Shown: positions 1 through 9,876 of the stretch, one piece after another
Position numbering within the stretch: position 1 is the first letter of the stretch
Layout: each line of letters opens with the position of its first letter
Source: Streptomyces soli
Lineage (GTDB): Bacteria; Actinomycetota; Actinomycetes; Streptomycetales; Streptomycetaceae
Length of the DNA: 64,000 bases
Reading direction: 5' to 3'
Assembly (NCBI RefSeq): GCF_003999195.1
Contig: NZ_RJVR01000216.1
Location: 38,929-102,928, forward strand
The notes under the pieces: generated by a model
What the model saw: only the letters and a program-made list of their open reading frames with translations
What the model was told of the DNA's origin: nothing
The model's database searches: none
Made by a program: the position numbers and the translations under genes

Positions 1-136
1 GGTGGCGGTCGAAGACCAGCAGGACCCGGTCACCGCACCAGAGGGCGAACAGAGCGAGCGGCAGCGGCGCGTCGCGCGGCGGGGCGGCCTCGTCGGCGCC
101 GCGGTCGAAGGCGATCAGCCGGTCGGAATCAGGCAT
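1..136 (-). CDS. Nudix hydrolase-like protein, 5' part only
   Basis: An open frame on the minus strand starts at an ATG (136) and runs off the left edge, giving about 45 residues. The visible part begins MPDSDRLIAFDRG and then carries a hydrophobic strand followed by LLVFDRH. This resembles the first beta strands of Streptomyces Nudix hydrolases, which usually continue into a WELPGG segment. The Nudix box itself lies outside the window, so the family call is an inference from the N-terminal pattern only. Confidence 0.4.
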   Translation of the reverse strand, partial: MPDSDRLIAFDRGADEAAPPRDAPLPLALFALWCGDRVLLVFDRH

Positions 137-329
137 CCAGCACCCGCAGGACCTCTTCGTGAAGGGCGGCGTTGGAGACGAGCACCCCGGACGGTGATGA
201 CCGGGCTGCGTCGCTGACCGCGCCGCCCGCCCGATGGGCTTCGCGCCGATGAGTTTCGCATCGAGGGGCCGTCTACCCCTTCGTAAGCCACCAAAGCTCA
301 CCGGAACTCATCAGAGACGAGGGCACACC

Positions 330-734
330 ATGTCCACGAAGATCTTCGTCAACCTGCCTGTGAAGGACCTCGCCAAGTCGGTCGCCTTCTTCAAGGGGCT
401 GGGTTACTCCTTCAATCCGCAGTTCACCGACGAGAACGCCGCCTGTCTGGTCATCAGCGACGACATCTTCGCGATGCTGCTCGTGGAGCCGTTCTTCCGG
501 CGGTTCACGAAGAAGGAGATCGCCGACGCCACGACGACCACCGAGGCGATCGTCGCCCTCGGCGTGGAGAGCCGGGAGCGGGTGGACGAGCTGGCCGACA
601 AGGCGCTGGCGTCGGGCGGCCAGGCCGCGAACGAGACGAACGACCAGGGCTTCATGTACGGGCGGAGCTTCCAGGACCCGGACGGGCACATCTGGGAGGT
701 CCTGTGGATGGACCCGAAGACGGTGGAGGGGTGA
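330..734 (+). CDS. VOC (glyoxalase/bleomycin-resistance fold) family protein
   Basis: A 134-residue protein that begins MSTKIFVNLPVKDLAKSV and ends in the family's closing strand, DPDGHIWEVLWMDP. The length and the two beta-alpha-beta-beta-beta halves fit single-domain VOC proteins of the lactoylglutathione-lyase-like type. The substrate cannot be told from the sequence. I chose the ATG at 330 because it follows a purine-rich stretch (agagacgaggg) and begins exactly where VOC homology begins; the frame is open further upstream but that part looks non-coding. It converges on asd, with a strong hairpin between the two. Confidence 0.85.
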   Translation: MSTKIFVNLPVKDLAKSVAFFKGLGYSFNPQFTDENAACLVISDDIFAMLLVEPFFRRFTKKEIADATTTTEAIVALGVESRERVDELADKALASGGQAANETNDQGFMYGRSFQDPDGHIWEVLWMDPKTVEG

Positions 735-737
735 GGA

Positions 738-773
738 CGCGGCTGCCGCCCGCACGGGGGGGCGGCAGCCGCG
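738..773. terminator. bidirectional hairpin terminator between VOC gene and asd
   Basis: Perfect 14-bp inverted repeat (arms 738-751 and 760-773, loop of 8) between the stop codons of two convergent genes. There is no long T tract, as is usual for Streptomyces terminators. Confidence 0.8.
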
Positions 774-784
774 TACCGCGTTGC

Positions 785-2703
<1,919 letters not shown>

Positions 2704-2787
2704 ACGCCGAGCCTGCGCCACCCCGACCATCAAGGTCCATTTAATTGTTGTGCACGGAACCAGTAAGCAACACTACGATCCGCGCGT

Positions 2788-3216
2788 ATGACGCCGATGC
2801 AAACGCCGTACGAGATCTCCACCGACCCCGCCCGCCTCGACCGCGACCTCATCCACCACTGGCTCTCCACCGACGCCTACTGGGCCCTCGGCCGCCCCCG
2901 CGCCAAGCAGGACGCCGCCATCTCCGTCTCCCTCAACTTCGGCGCCTACGACACCACCACCGGCGCCCAACTCGCCTACGCCCGCGTCATCACCGACCAC
3001 GCCACCTTCGCCTGGCTCTGCGACGTCTACGTATCCCCCACCGCCCGCGGCCGCGGCCTCGCCACCGCCCTGACCACCGCCGTCCGCGACCACCTCAAGC
3101 CCTTCGGCCTCCGTCGCATCCTCCTGGCCACCCACGACGCCCACAGCGTCTACGCCAAGGTCGGCTTCGAACCGCTGGCGGACCCGGAGCGGTGGATGGC
3201 GCTGACCGTGAACTGA
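2788..3216 (+). CDS. GNAT family N-acetyltransferase
   Basis: A 142-residue acetyltransferase. The acetyl-CoA-binding motif A is visible as VSPTARGRGLATAL (about residues 80-93), followed by the helix and strand typical of the fold and a late YAKVGFEP segment. The acceptor substrate is unknown. It is divergent from dapA, with about 80 bp of shared upstream DNA, and ends 3 bp before the convergent kinase-like gene. Confidence 0.88.
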   Translation: MTPMQTPYEISTDPARLDRDLIHHWLSTDAYWALGRPRAKQDAAISVSLNFGAYDTTTGAQLAYARVITDHATFAWLCDVYVSPTARGRGLATALTTAVRDHLKPFGLRRILLATHDAHSVYAKVGFEPLADPERWMALTVN

Positions 3217-3219
3217 CCG

Positions 3220-4293
3220 CTACGCGGTGACGGACTCGTCGCGCCCATGACCGCGATGCCAGTCGGACAGAGCCAGTTCGATCTCGGAGGGGGTCGGTGT
3301 CTTCTCGATCCCCAGCGGTTGCTTCGCTGCCTCAAGCGCGCGCCGCACGGCAGCGGTCGCATGCTGAAGCCGACTCTGGTCGGGCGACGCGCCCAAAGAG
3401 ACCGCGCCCCGGATGACGTCCGTGTAGACGTCCTGCATCCGCTTGTAGTCGAGGTAACGCGGAAGATCCACATCGGCCCCCCGGGACACTTCCTCCCCGA
3501 CTGCTCGCTGCCATCGCTCGAACATCTCGTCCGCCTGCTCCTGGGGGTACCGCATCAAATGCAGGTGTGTGACCAGGTCATAGAGCGGATCGCCGACCTG
3601 GGCGAGTTCCCAGTCGATGGTCCACAGTCGGCGGTCGGGATCGACGATGAAGTTCTCCCGGTGCAGATCCGCGTGGAGAAGACGGTAAGGACGCCGGATC
3701 AGGCCGCCTTGCTTCTCGACGCGTTCTACGAACCTGTCCAGGGCGTGCTCCGGGATACCGAGTGCTTCGAAGAGCCGGCCGTATTCAGTGCGATTCCGCT
3801 CGTAGACGTGCTCGCGGGTGTGGTCGACCATCCGCCTGAGGAACGCCGTCGAGTCCCGCTTGTCCACGGCGCCAGGGCGAGTGCAGATCCCCTGCCGCTC
3901 GAGAATCCGCGTGTCGAACCGGGCGAGGTTGCGAAAGAGCTGCGCGATCTGCTGGAGGTAGTGCGGGTCGATGGCCGTGTCCACGGCACTGGTCTCCCCG
4001 AGCGTCCTGCCCTCGATGAAGATCGAAACGCAGACCTGACCATCGACGCGCAGCACCCTCGGGATCCTGCGCACGTACGGCCGCAACTCCCTGATGAGTT
4101 CTTCCTCGGAGCCACGGTAGTCGTACCAGAAAACGTCCGATCTGGGCTCAGACACCTTCAGTCGTGGACCAGTGGGGTGAATCCGCACGGCATAGGATTC
4201 GCGGTGATGGCCCTTGAGAGGACCCTCCACCTCGGAATCCCGCCTCAGCGCAGCCGCGACGTCCTCAACGGCGGCGGCGGTCAAAGCACCCAT
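3220..4293 (-). CDS. aminoglycoside-phosphotransferase-like (APH) kinase, cassette copy 1
   Basis: A 357-residue protein of the APH/choline-kinase fold. The catalytic loop is HADLHRENF (His207, Asp209) and the metal-binding aspartate is in TIDWE (Asp227), so the phosphotransfer machinery looks intact. It probably phosphorylates a small molecule with ATP; the substrate is unknown and resistance should not be assumed. It lies downstream of a HAD phosphatase and a GntR-type regulator on the same strand. A clear paralog sits at 7373-8674 in a second cassette, sharing the GHH segment near residue 28, the catalytic region and a C-terminal WHR motif. There is no obvious ribosome-binding site before the ATG. 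Confidence 0.8.
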   Translation of the reverse strand: MGALTAAAVEDVAAALRRDSEVEGPLKGHHRESYAVRIHPTGPRLKVSEPRSDVFWYDYRGSEEELIRELRPYVRRIPRVLRVDGQVCVSIFIEGRTLGETSAVDTAIDPHYLQQIAQLFRNLARFDTRILERQGICTRPGAVDKRDSTAFLRRMVDHTREHVYERNRTEYGRLFEALGIPEHALDRFVERVEKQGGLIRRPYRLLHADLHRENFIVDPDRRLWTIDWELAQVGDPLYDLVTHLHLMRYPQEQADEMFERWQRAVGEEVSRGADVDLPRYLDYKRMQDVYTDVIRGAVSLGASPDQSRLQHATAAVRRALEAAKQPLGIEKTPTPSEIELALSDWHRGHGRDESVTA

Positions 4294-4406
4294 CGACTGC
4301 GAGTCCTATCTTCCCTAGTGTCTCTACGCCCCGACCGCAACCCATAAGCGGCGTGGGGGGCTCGCCACACATCTAAGCCCGCGGCCGGGTCGAGACTCAC
4401 CGGAAT

Positions 4407-5108
4407 TCATCCATCCGAAACAGCTCTGCACACATCCTCCAGCGAAGAGACCACGTGAGAGGCCCCCGCGTCGTACAAATTCGCCATCTTCTCCGCGTCT
4501 CGCCCGTATCCCAAAAAGGTGACGCCGACCTTGTGTGCGGCGATGAAGTCGTCGGCGCTGTCGCCGATCATCAGGCACTCGGCGGGCGTTGTCTCCGTCG
4601 ACCTCAGCGCCCTGATCAGACACGACGGATCCGGCTTCATCAAACCCGGGTCACCGGTGCGGCCGTGGATGTGCGACCCGAAGCACTCCCTGAGTCCCCG
4701 GCCGTCAAGATAACGCTCAGCAACCAACGGCGAGTTGTTGGTGGTGACTGCCACGCTGCTGCCCTTGGCGGAGAGCAAACGGACCAGCTTGTCCGCGTAT
4801 GCCGTGGGTATCGCCGATTTGACGGCCTTCAACTCGTGCTTGGTCAACAGCTCTTCGAGCTCACGGTCCCTGCCGAGACCCATCGAGTCACGCAAGACCC
4901 GCAGCGGGTCATCAACATCAGGGGCGTCGGGGGCCTTCAGGCCCCAATCGATGAGCTGTCTCTTGAGTACGCCGGCGACATCCGCCGCCGGATAGCCGGC
5001 GAAGAGTCTGGCCACAGGTCCGTCGAAGTCGAACAGCACGCACTTCGCAGAGGCCACGAGTTCACGCAGCACGGGTATCTCGGTAGGGGCGGGGGAGGGC
5101 AACGTCAC
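4407..5108 (-). CDS. HAD-superfamily hydrolase (phosphatase), intact copy
   Basis: A 233-residue HAD enzyme with all four motifs: nucleophile DFDGP, TTNN (motif II), the lysine in MKPDPSC, and the acidic motif GDSADD. The cap inserted after motif I is all-helical, as in small-molecule phosphatases. The GTG start (5108) overlaps the stop of the GntR-like gene by 4 nt (GTGA), indicating translational coupling. Next to an APH-like kinase it suggests a phosphorylation/dephosphorylation pair acting on the same or related metabolites (inference). The first 50 or so codons are almost identical to a truncated copy at 5909-6160. Confidence 0.82.
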   Translation of the reverse strand: MTLPSPAPTEIPVLRELVASAKCVLFDFDGPVARLFAGYPAADVAGVLKRQLIDWGLKAPDAPDVDDPLRVLRDSMGLGRDRELEELLTKHELKAVKSAIPTAYADKLVRLLSAKGSSVAVTTNNSPLVAERYLDGRGLRECFGSHIHGRTGDPGLMKPDPSCLIRALRSTETTPAECLMIGDSADDFIAAHKVGVTFLGYGRDAEKMANLYDAGASHVVSSLEDVCRAVSDG

Positions 5109-5162
5109 TCGAAGAGTGTCAACGGCTCGGCGATCGTTGACCAGAGGGAGTCGAACCACCTC
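4955..5162. repeat. about 208-bp direct repeat, copy A
   Basis: Near-identical to 6007-6214 at a constant offset of 1052 bp, with only a handful of mismatches. It covers the 5' end of the HAD gene and the last codons of the GntR-like gene. The flanking paralogous regulator sequences are far more diverged, so this patch was recently duplicated or converted. Confidence 0.9.
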
Positions 5163-5905
5163 TGGGAACGGCGCACAAACTCCACATCATGAGGATCCGG
5201 GTCGTTCCCTCCAGTGGAGTAGTGGAAGAGTTGGGCATCCAGCCCCAGGAAATCGTAGATCATCATGTCCTCTCGCTTGATGGAGACCGTGCGGTCGACG
5301 ACTTCGTAGTAGGCGAAGAGTGCCTCGCGGCCATTGAGTAGATACAGCTTGTGCGTAGGCGTGTAGGGAACCGTCTTGATCTGCAGAGACACCTCGGAGA
5401 CGAGGCGACGGTCGGCCACGTCCTGAAGGGAGTTCTGGAAGACCTCGGCTTGGTTCCGCGTGAGTCTTCTCAGCCGTTTCAACGGCTGCTCGTCACTCGC
5501 GTCGTCGACCCTCCGCGGTACGGCGAGGGGACCTTCAAGCGTTGGCAGCAACAGCCTTACTGTGATGGTGCCAGGCTGGATGTCACCTGACCGGATCCGC
5601 TGCAGCGGTACCTGAACAGCCTTGTTGAGAGTCTCAGTGGTGAGTGAGAACACATCGAGAGTCACGCGTTCGACCTCAAACGCGGCAGCTACGTGGGCGG
5701 CGAGCTCAGGCTCTGCCTGACCGTGCCGTGATCGCTTTACGCCCACCCGCTGGGCCACCGGCCGGTCCAGGACGTACGCGCCCCGGCCCCGCTGCCGCCC
5801 GACCCGGGGACGGCCGTCTTCGATCTCCGCTCGCAGCTCAGCTGCGATGCGGCGGTAGGGCGCGGTTACGTCGCCATCCGATCCGGGCTTTGGGGTCACA
5901 AGCAC
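5105..5905 (-). CDS. GntR-like regulator lacking its winged-helix DNA-binding domain
   Basis: A 266-residue protein clearly paralogous to the regulators at 6157-7047 and 8848-9747. Its N-terminus reads RIAAELRAEIEDG and then jumps directly to QRGRGAYVLDR. About 35 residues, present in both paralogs and containing the helix-turn-helix (for example FAVSRATVQRALEEL), are missing in frame. The C-terminal effector domain (from about residue 75) is complete and ends WFDSLWSTIAEPLTLFE. The frame is intact and coupled to the HAD gene, so the product could be made as a non-DNA-binding partner or ligand sensor; it could also simply be decaying. GTG starts at 5905 or 5899 are both possible. Confidence 0.75.
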   Translation of the reverse strand: MLVTPKPGSDGDVTAPYRRIAAELRAEIEDGRPRVGRQRGRGAYVLDRPVAQRVGVKRSRHGQAEPELAAHVAAAFEVERVTLDVFSLTTETLNKAVQVPLQRIRSGDIQPGTITVRLLLPTLEGPLAVPRRVDDASDEQPLKRLRRLTRNQAEVFQNSLQDVADRRLVSEVSLQIKTVPYTPTHKLYLLNGREALFAYYEVVDRTVSIKREDMMIYDFLGLDAQLFHYSTGGNDPDPHDVEFVRRSQRWFDSLWSTIAEPLTLFE

Positions 5906-5908
5906 AAG

Positions 5909-6160
5909 CTACCCAGACTTCGCCAACTTGTTGATAGATATGCCGATCATCCCCCCGGGCGTGACGCGGCAAAGCTCCTTGGCGTTCAAGTCAAGACGCA
6001 CAGCGCGCTGTCTCTTGAGTGCGCCGGCGACATCCGCCGCCGGATAGCCGGCGAAGAGTCTGGCCACAGGTCCGTCGAAGTCGAACAGCACGCACTTCGT
6101 AGAGGCCACGAGTTCACGCAGCACGGGTATCTCGGTAGGGGCAGAGGAGGGCAACGTCAC
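5909..6160 (-). pseudogene. truncated HAD hydrolase, 3' part lost
   Basis: It starts with the same coupled GTG (GTGA overlap with the regulator upstream) and encodes about 50 residues nearly identical to the intact HAD protein, including the nucleophile motif DFDGP and the segment GYPAADVAGALKRQ. It then switches to about 32 unrelated residues before a stop. HAD motifs II to IV are absent, so it cannot be an active phosphatase. The breakpoint coincides with the end of the 208-bp repeat, indicating recombination between two cassettes. Confidence 0.85.
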
Positions 6161-6214
6161 TCGAGGAGTGTCAACGGCTCGGCGATCGTTGACCAGAGAG
6201 AGTCGAACCACCCC
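6007..6214. repeat. about 208-bp direct repeat, copy B
   Basis: Second copy of the repeat at 4955-5162, covering the 5' part of the truncated HAD gene and the last codons of the intact regulator gene 6157-7047. Confidence 0.9.
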
Positions 6215-7047
6215 TGCATCTCGCGCACGCTTGCCTGGTCGTAGGGATCCGGGTCAGGGCCCTTGGCCGAATGATGGAAGAGCATCGCCGCGAAGCCCAG
6301 GAAGTCGTATATCTCCATGTCCTCTCCAGCGATGGGCACCGAGCGTTGTACCACGTGATAGTAGCCCGACAGGGCCTCCGTGCCGTTGAAAAGGTAGACC
6401 TTGAAGAGCGGAGTGATCTCCACCGTTCGCATCTCGACAGCCACGTCTGAGACGAGTCTCTGGTCTGCCAGCGAAGCAATGGAGCTGAGCAGGCTGGCTG
6501 CGTGAGTCTGAGCCAGCCCCCGCAGGCGGTTCAACGGCCGACTGTCTGAGGCGTTCACGACCCGCCGTGGCACCGCAAGGGGGGACGTGAGGCTGGGCAG
6601 GAGAACTCTGAGCCTGATCGACTCCGGCTGCAGTTCCCCCGCCCGGATTCGGCCTAAAGGGGCCTGGATTGCGGCCCCGAGTGACTCAGTGGTCAGGGTG
6701 AACGTGTCCAACGTGACATGTCTCGCTTCAAACGCACTGTTGAGGTGGTTTGCCAGGACGACTCCGGCCTGGCCGGGCATCGCACGTTCAGAGACCGGTA
6801 GCGTCGCGGACCGGTCCAAGACGTACGAGCCGCGGCCCTGCTGGGAGTCGATGTAACCGTCCCGCCGGAGTTCCTCCAGCGCACGCTGGACGGTCGCCCG
6901 GGAGACGGCGAATCGCCGGCACAACCTCTCCTGCGTCGGAATCTGATGCCCTATGGGCAACAGGCCCTCATCGATCTGCTCGCGCAACTCCGCGGCGATG
7001 CGGAGGTACGGCGGGATCCCGTCCTGCGCGGGACTTTGCGCACTCAT
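6157..7047 (-). CDS. GntR-type regulator with unrecognised C-terminal domain, cassette copy 2
   Basis: A 296-residue protein. Residues of about 12-75 form a GntR winged helix (PYLRIAAELREQIDEGLL, then RRFAVSRATVQRALEEL, then GYIDSQQGRGSYVLDR). The remaining 220 residues do not look like UTRA, FadR-C or aminotransferase domains. They share with the two paralogs the segments LTTESL, PLAVPRRV, PLNRLR, a KVYLFNG-type strand and a closing WFDSLW. I take this as a ligand-binding domain of unknown specificity. The ATG at 7047 was chosen because it fits the paralog start at 9747. The gene is divergent from a small membrane protein gene and is followed by the HAD fragment. Confidence 0.8.
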   Translation of the reverse strand: MSAQSPAQDGIPPYLRIAAELREQIDEGLLPIGHQIPTQERLCRRFAVSRATVQRALEELRRDGYIDSQQGRGSYVLDRSATLPVSERAMPGQAGVVLANHLNSAFEARHVTLDTFTLTTESLGAAIQAPLGRIRAGELQPESIRLRVLLPSLTSPLAVPRRVVNASDSRPLNRLRGLAQTHAASLLSSIASLADQRLVSDVAVEMRTVEITPLFKVYLFNGTEALSGYYHVVQRSVPIAGEDMEIYDFLGFAAMLFHHSAKGPDPDPYDQASVREMQGWFDSLWSTIAEPLTLLE

Positions 7048-7267
7048 GACAAGACCGTACAACTGTCAGTCAAGTGCGACGGGTTGACCGAACAAATGCG
7101 GGACTTGGCTGAGAGCGTTTGACGCTGGCAACAGCCCGAGCTATGGAGAGCACAACCGGCATGGACAGGCGGAGCACTTACCCAGGTTGTTGGGACATCA
7201 AGCCAGGTCAAGTGCGCTGCAGTGGGCCAATGGTGGGCAGCAAGGCTCACGCCTACTTTGATGAAAG

Positions 7268-7302
7268 GTCGAGCAGTCGGCCAACCTCAGTCACCGCTCG
7301 AC
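7268..7302. promoter_or_regulatory. inverted repeat in leader of small membrane protein gene
   Basis: GTCGAGC (7268-7274) and GCTCGAC (7296-7302) form a perfect 7-bp inverted repeat just 4 bp upstream of the strong ribosome-binding site of the gene at 7322. It could be an operator or a leader hairpin. Confidence 0.35.
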
Positions 7303-7321
7303 GGCCAAAGGAGGTACGGCG

Positions 7322-7501
7322 ATGGTCCTCATCAGCTTGACCGAGTGGATCGCGGCTTATGCAGCTGACCAACTAGTGACCATGAAGTACGGCGCGGTCG
7401 GCGCCCTGGCCCTGGGCCTGGTCGCTGTGGGCCGAAAGACCCGCAACGCCACTTGCCACTGCGCCGGGCTCGTCGCCTTGGCTTTGCTGCTCGCCCAGTA
7501 G
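7322..7501 (+). CDS. small membrane protein, cassette family, copy 1
   Basis: A 59-residue protein preceded by an excellent ribosome-binding site (aaaggagg, 7307-7314). It has one N-terminal amphipathic stretch and two hydrophobic segments. It shares with the products of 10018-10185 and 10284-10463 the motif Y-G-x11-V-G-x-K-x-R-x5-C-x-G, which places a short basic loop between the two membrane-spanning stretches. It is transcribed away from the GntR-type regulator gene at 7047, so the regulator may control it. Its 3' 129 bp are antisense to the end of the kinase-like gene 7373-8674. Function unknown. Confidence 0.7.
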   Translation: MVLISLTEWIAAYAADQLVTMKYGAVGALALGLVAVGRKTRNATCHCAGLVALALLLAQ

Positions 7502-8674
7502 CCGTTCCTGTAGCCGCTGCCAGCCGACGGACAGGCCACGCTTAGGCCGCCCCTGCAGCTGGCTGCGGTGCCAGGCGGTGAGTGCCTCCCGGGTCGTCTC
7601 CTCGTCCGCAATGGAGCGCAGACGAAGAGGGTTCGCGGCCTTCAGCAGCGCATCACGCACGACCCTGACTGCCGACTCCATGCCGTCCGGACCGTCGGCG
7701 TTCAGTAGATCGCGCGCCGCACGCATGACGTCGGGGTAGACGGACTGGGCATGTTCGAAGGCCAGGTAATGGGGCAGGTCGGTCTCGAGTCCGGCAGCCG
7801 ATTCGACAGGGACGGCATTGCGCCACGCCTCGATTACCTGGTCCCTTTGGTCGTCGGGGTATTGCATCCGGACCAAATGGGTGGCCAAGTCGTGCATGGG
7901 ATCGCCAAAGGACGCCAATTCCCAGTCGAGAAAATACAGGGGCCGATCCGGATCGTCCGTGACGATAAGGTTGTCACGGTGCAAATCGGTGTGCAGTAGG
8001 CCGAAGGGGCGGCGCTGCATGGATGGGATGACCTTGGCGAAATCCCGCATGGCGGACGGACCGACGCCCAGCGCTTCGAAGAGGTCTCCGAACCGGTTCC
8101 AGTTCGGTCGGCGGATCCGCGTCTCCGTCATACGGGCGAGCCGACGCAGATAGCCAGTGCTGTCACCGTTGCGCGGCCAGCTCGGGGGCAGCAGGGGCAC
8201 ATCGTTGCGGTTCAGACGAGTCATGACGCCGAAGAGTCCTGCCAAGGCGTCGATGTAGTAGGCGTCCACAGCCTTGCCAGCCGGGCAGCGCTCCGATAGG
8301 GCGGTGCCCTCCACCCAGAGATGGACGGAGGGCTTACGACGGGGGTCCAGCGGCGACGGGAGGTTCGGGATCTTACCCCGGAGCTTCAGCAGGATCCGCG
8401 ACTCGCTCTTCCAGGTACGGGGGACTACCGCCAGCGCGTCCGGCCGTGGCACGCGGACTTTGACAAGGCTCTGGGCCTGTTGTCCGAGTTGCTGCGCGAG
8501 GTGGGGAAGCAGCGGCATGAGAAAGTTGTGGTTGTGGTGGCCACCGGCGAGCTCGCCGTATTTCATGGCGTGGCTGACGAACCGGTCGTAGGCGTCCCCG
8601 CTGACCTTGCCGGCTTCGGCAACACAGCTTGGAGGCTGTGGCGACCGGTGGTCGAGAGGGACGGCAGTACCCAC
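7373..8674 (-). CDS. aminoglycoside-phosphotransferase-like (APH) kinase, cassette copy 2
   Basis: A 433-residue APH-fold kinase with catalytic loop HTDLHRDNL (Asp230) and metal site FLDWE (Asp250). It is paralogous to the protein encoded at 3220-4293. The GTG start at 8674 has a ribosome-binding site (ccaggag) 7 nt upstream. Compared with copy 1, which ends shortly after its WHR motif, this protein continues about 55 residues further. The last 43 codons lie antisense to the small membrane protein gene 7322-7501, so the extension may be read-through of non-conserved sequence. It lies downstream of the GntR-type gene 8848-9747 on the same strand. Substrate unknown. Confidence 0.75.
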   Translation of the reverse strand: MGTAVPLDHRSPQPPSCVAEAGKVSGDAYDRFVSHAMKYGELAGGHHNHNFLMPLLPHLAQQLGQQAQSLVKVRVPRPDALAVVPRTWKSESRILLKLRGKIPNLPSPLDPRRKPSVHLWVEGTALSERCPAGKAVDAYYIDALAGLFGVMTRLNRNDVPLLPPSWPRNGDSTGYLRRLARMTETRIRRPNWNRFGDLFEALGVGPSAMRDFAKVIPSMQRRPFGLLHTDLHRDNLIVTDDPDRPLYFLDWELASFGDPMHDLATHLVRMQYPDDQRDQVIEAWRNAVPVESAAGLETDLPHYLAFEHAQSVYPDVMRAARDLLNADGPDGMESAVRVVRDALLKAANPLRLRSIADEETTREALTAWHRSQLQGRPKRGLSVGWQRLQERLLGEQQSQGDEPGAVASGVAGLSAHSDQAQGQGADRAVLHGH

Positions 8675-8847
8675 AAGGCTGCTCCTGGCTTGTCACGGCG
8701 TCACTGGGCGCAGGCCCAGCAGACAGGCAGCCCCCTCAATCCACACGGGTTCGGTCGCCGTTCTGGATTGGGGCGCCAGCCTAGTGGGTAAACTACCGTC
8801 TGCAACCGAGTCTCGCTATGCGAGCATGCAGGGTTAACGCAGATGAT

Positions 8848-9747
8848 TCACTCAAAGAGCGGCTGCTCTTCGTCCTGCGCAATGGTTTCCCACAGGGATT
8901 GAAACCACCTCTCGGACTCCTCGAGGAATTCACCCTCCAGGTTGAACAACTTCGCGTCGACTCCATGCACGTCGTAGATCTGGATCGTGTCGCCGCCCCC
9001 GACGCCCAGCTCCCGCTCCATGAAGCGGTAGTAGCCGAAGACGCCCCGGCTGCCGTTGAGCACGTAGAGCTTGTGGACGGGGGTGATCCGGACCGACCGG
9101 ACCACGAGCTCGACGCTGGCGACGTAGTTACGCTCACGTAGATCCTTGAGTGAGTTGACTAGGCCGTACGTGTGCATGTTGGTCAACCGGCGCAGGCGGT
9201 CGAGGGGACGCTCGTCCTTGGGCTCGTCGACGCGCTGGGGGACGGCGAGGGATGTGGCCGGACTGGGGAGGACCAAGCGGACGCGGATGCTCCGGGGGGC
9301 CGGCTGGCCGGACATGATGCGCTGCATTTGCATGAGCAACGCACCGTTGAGCGATTCGGCTGTCAGACAGAAGGCGTCGATGGTGACCACGTCGGACTCG
9401 AACGCCTCCTCGATCGCTGCGACGAAGTCGACGGTCTCGCCGGAACGGGCAGTGGCGGAATCTTGCCGGTGCGAGACACCGTTGGCCGAAGAAGTGACCG
9501 CGGAGCCGGGGTTCCCGGCGACGAAAACGCCGCGGCCCTGCTCGGAGTTGACGTAGCCGGCCTTCTGGAGGTCCTTGAGGGCGCGCTGGATGGTGGCGCG
9601 GGAGACCCTGAAGCGTTCGACCAGCTCGAAGTGGGTGGGGAGTTGAGATCCGGCGGGGAGGTCGCCGCTGTCGATCTCGGCACGCAGAGATTCAGCGACA
9701 CGCTTGTACGTGTGCTTGGCCTCGCTCGCTGGACGATCGCCGGTCAT
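8848..9747 (-). CDS. GntR-type regulator with unrecognised C-terminal domain, cassette copy 3
   Basis: A 299-residue protein. The N-terminal winged helix is intact (SLRAEIDSGDLPAGSQLPT, FRVSRATIQRALKDLQ, SEQGRGVFVAG). A linker of about 30 residues leads to the same C-terminal domain as in the regulators at 6157-7047 and 5105-5905, with LTAESL, SLAVPQRV, PLDRLRRL, KLYVLNG and a final WFQSLW. Start at ATG 9747 by alignment with copy 2; both share AGTTGTACG shortly upstream of the start, a possible autoregulatory site. The divergent neighbour is a small membrane protein gene. Confidence 0.8.
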   Translation of the reverse strand: MTGDRPASEAKHTYKRVAESLRAEIDSGDLPAGSQLPTHFELVERFRVSRATIQRALKDLQKAGYVNSEQGRGVFVAGNPGSAVTSSANGVSHRQDSATARSGETVDFVAAIEEAFESDVVTIDAFCLTAESLNGALLMQMQRIMSGQPAPRSIRVRLVLPSPATSLAVPQRVDEPKDERPLDRLRRLTNMHTYGLVNSLKDLRERNYVASVELVVRSVRITPVHKLYVLNGSRGVFGYYRFMERELGVGGGDTIQIYDVHGVDAKLFNLEGEFLEESERWFQSLWETIAQDEEQPLFE

Positions 9748-9852
9748 GCTGCCCAGCGTACAACTTCTGGTCATGCGAAGCGTGTTGGTTGCTACAAGTT
9801 TATGGATCGACAGTCAACGGGGACAACAACTACAGAGCTAATCAGTCAACTA

Positions 9853-9876
9853 GCTCAACTTCATGCGGAGTTGAGC
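9853..9876. promoter_or_regulatory. inverted repeat in divergent GntR/small-protein intergenic region
   Basis: GCTCAACT (9853-9860) and AGTTGAGC (9869-9876) form a perfect 8-bp inverted repeat with an 8-bp spacer. The 270-bp region 9748-10017 is unusually AT-rich for this genome and contains further CAAC/GTTG steps. This is a candidate operator for the adjacent GntR-type regulator. Confidence 0.45.

Noticed and set aside
137..329. Minus-strand frame ending VLVSNAALHEEVLRVLDA, overlapping the Nudix start by 8 nt
   Set aside because: It looks like the tail of a gene coupled to the Nudix gene, but no start codon fits and a stop lies only about 45 codons upstream. It may be another deletion remnant; too short to name.
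3220..8674. Calling the two APH-like proteins aminoglycoside resistance enzymes
   Set aside because: The fold also covers choline, homoserine and other small-molecule kinases. The gene context (GntR-type sensor, HAD phosphatase, membrane peptide) does not point to antibiotic resistance.
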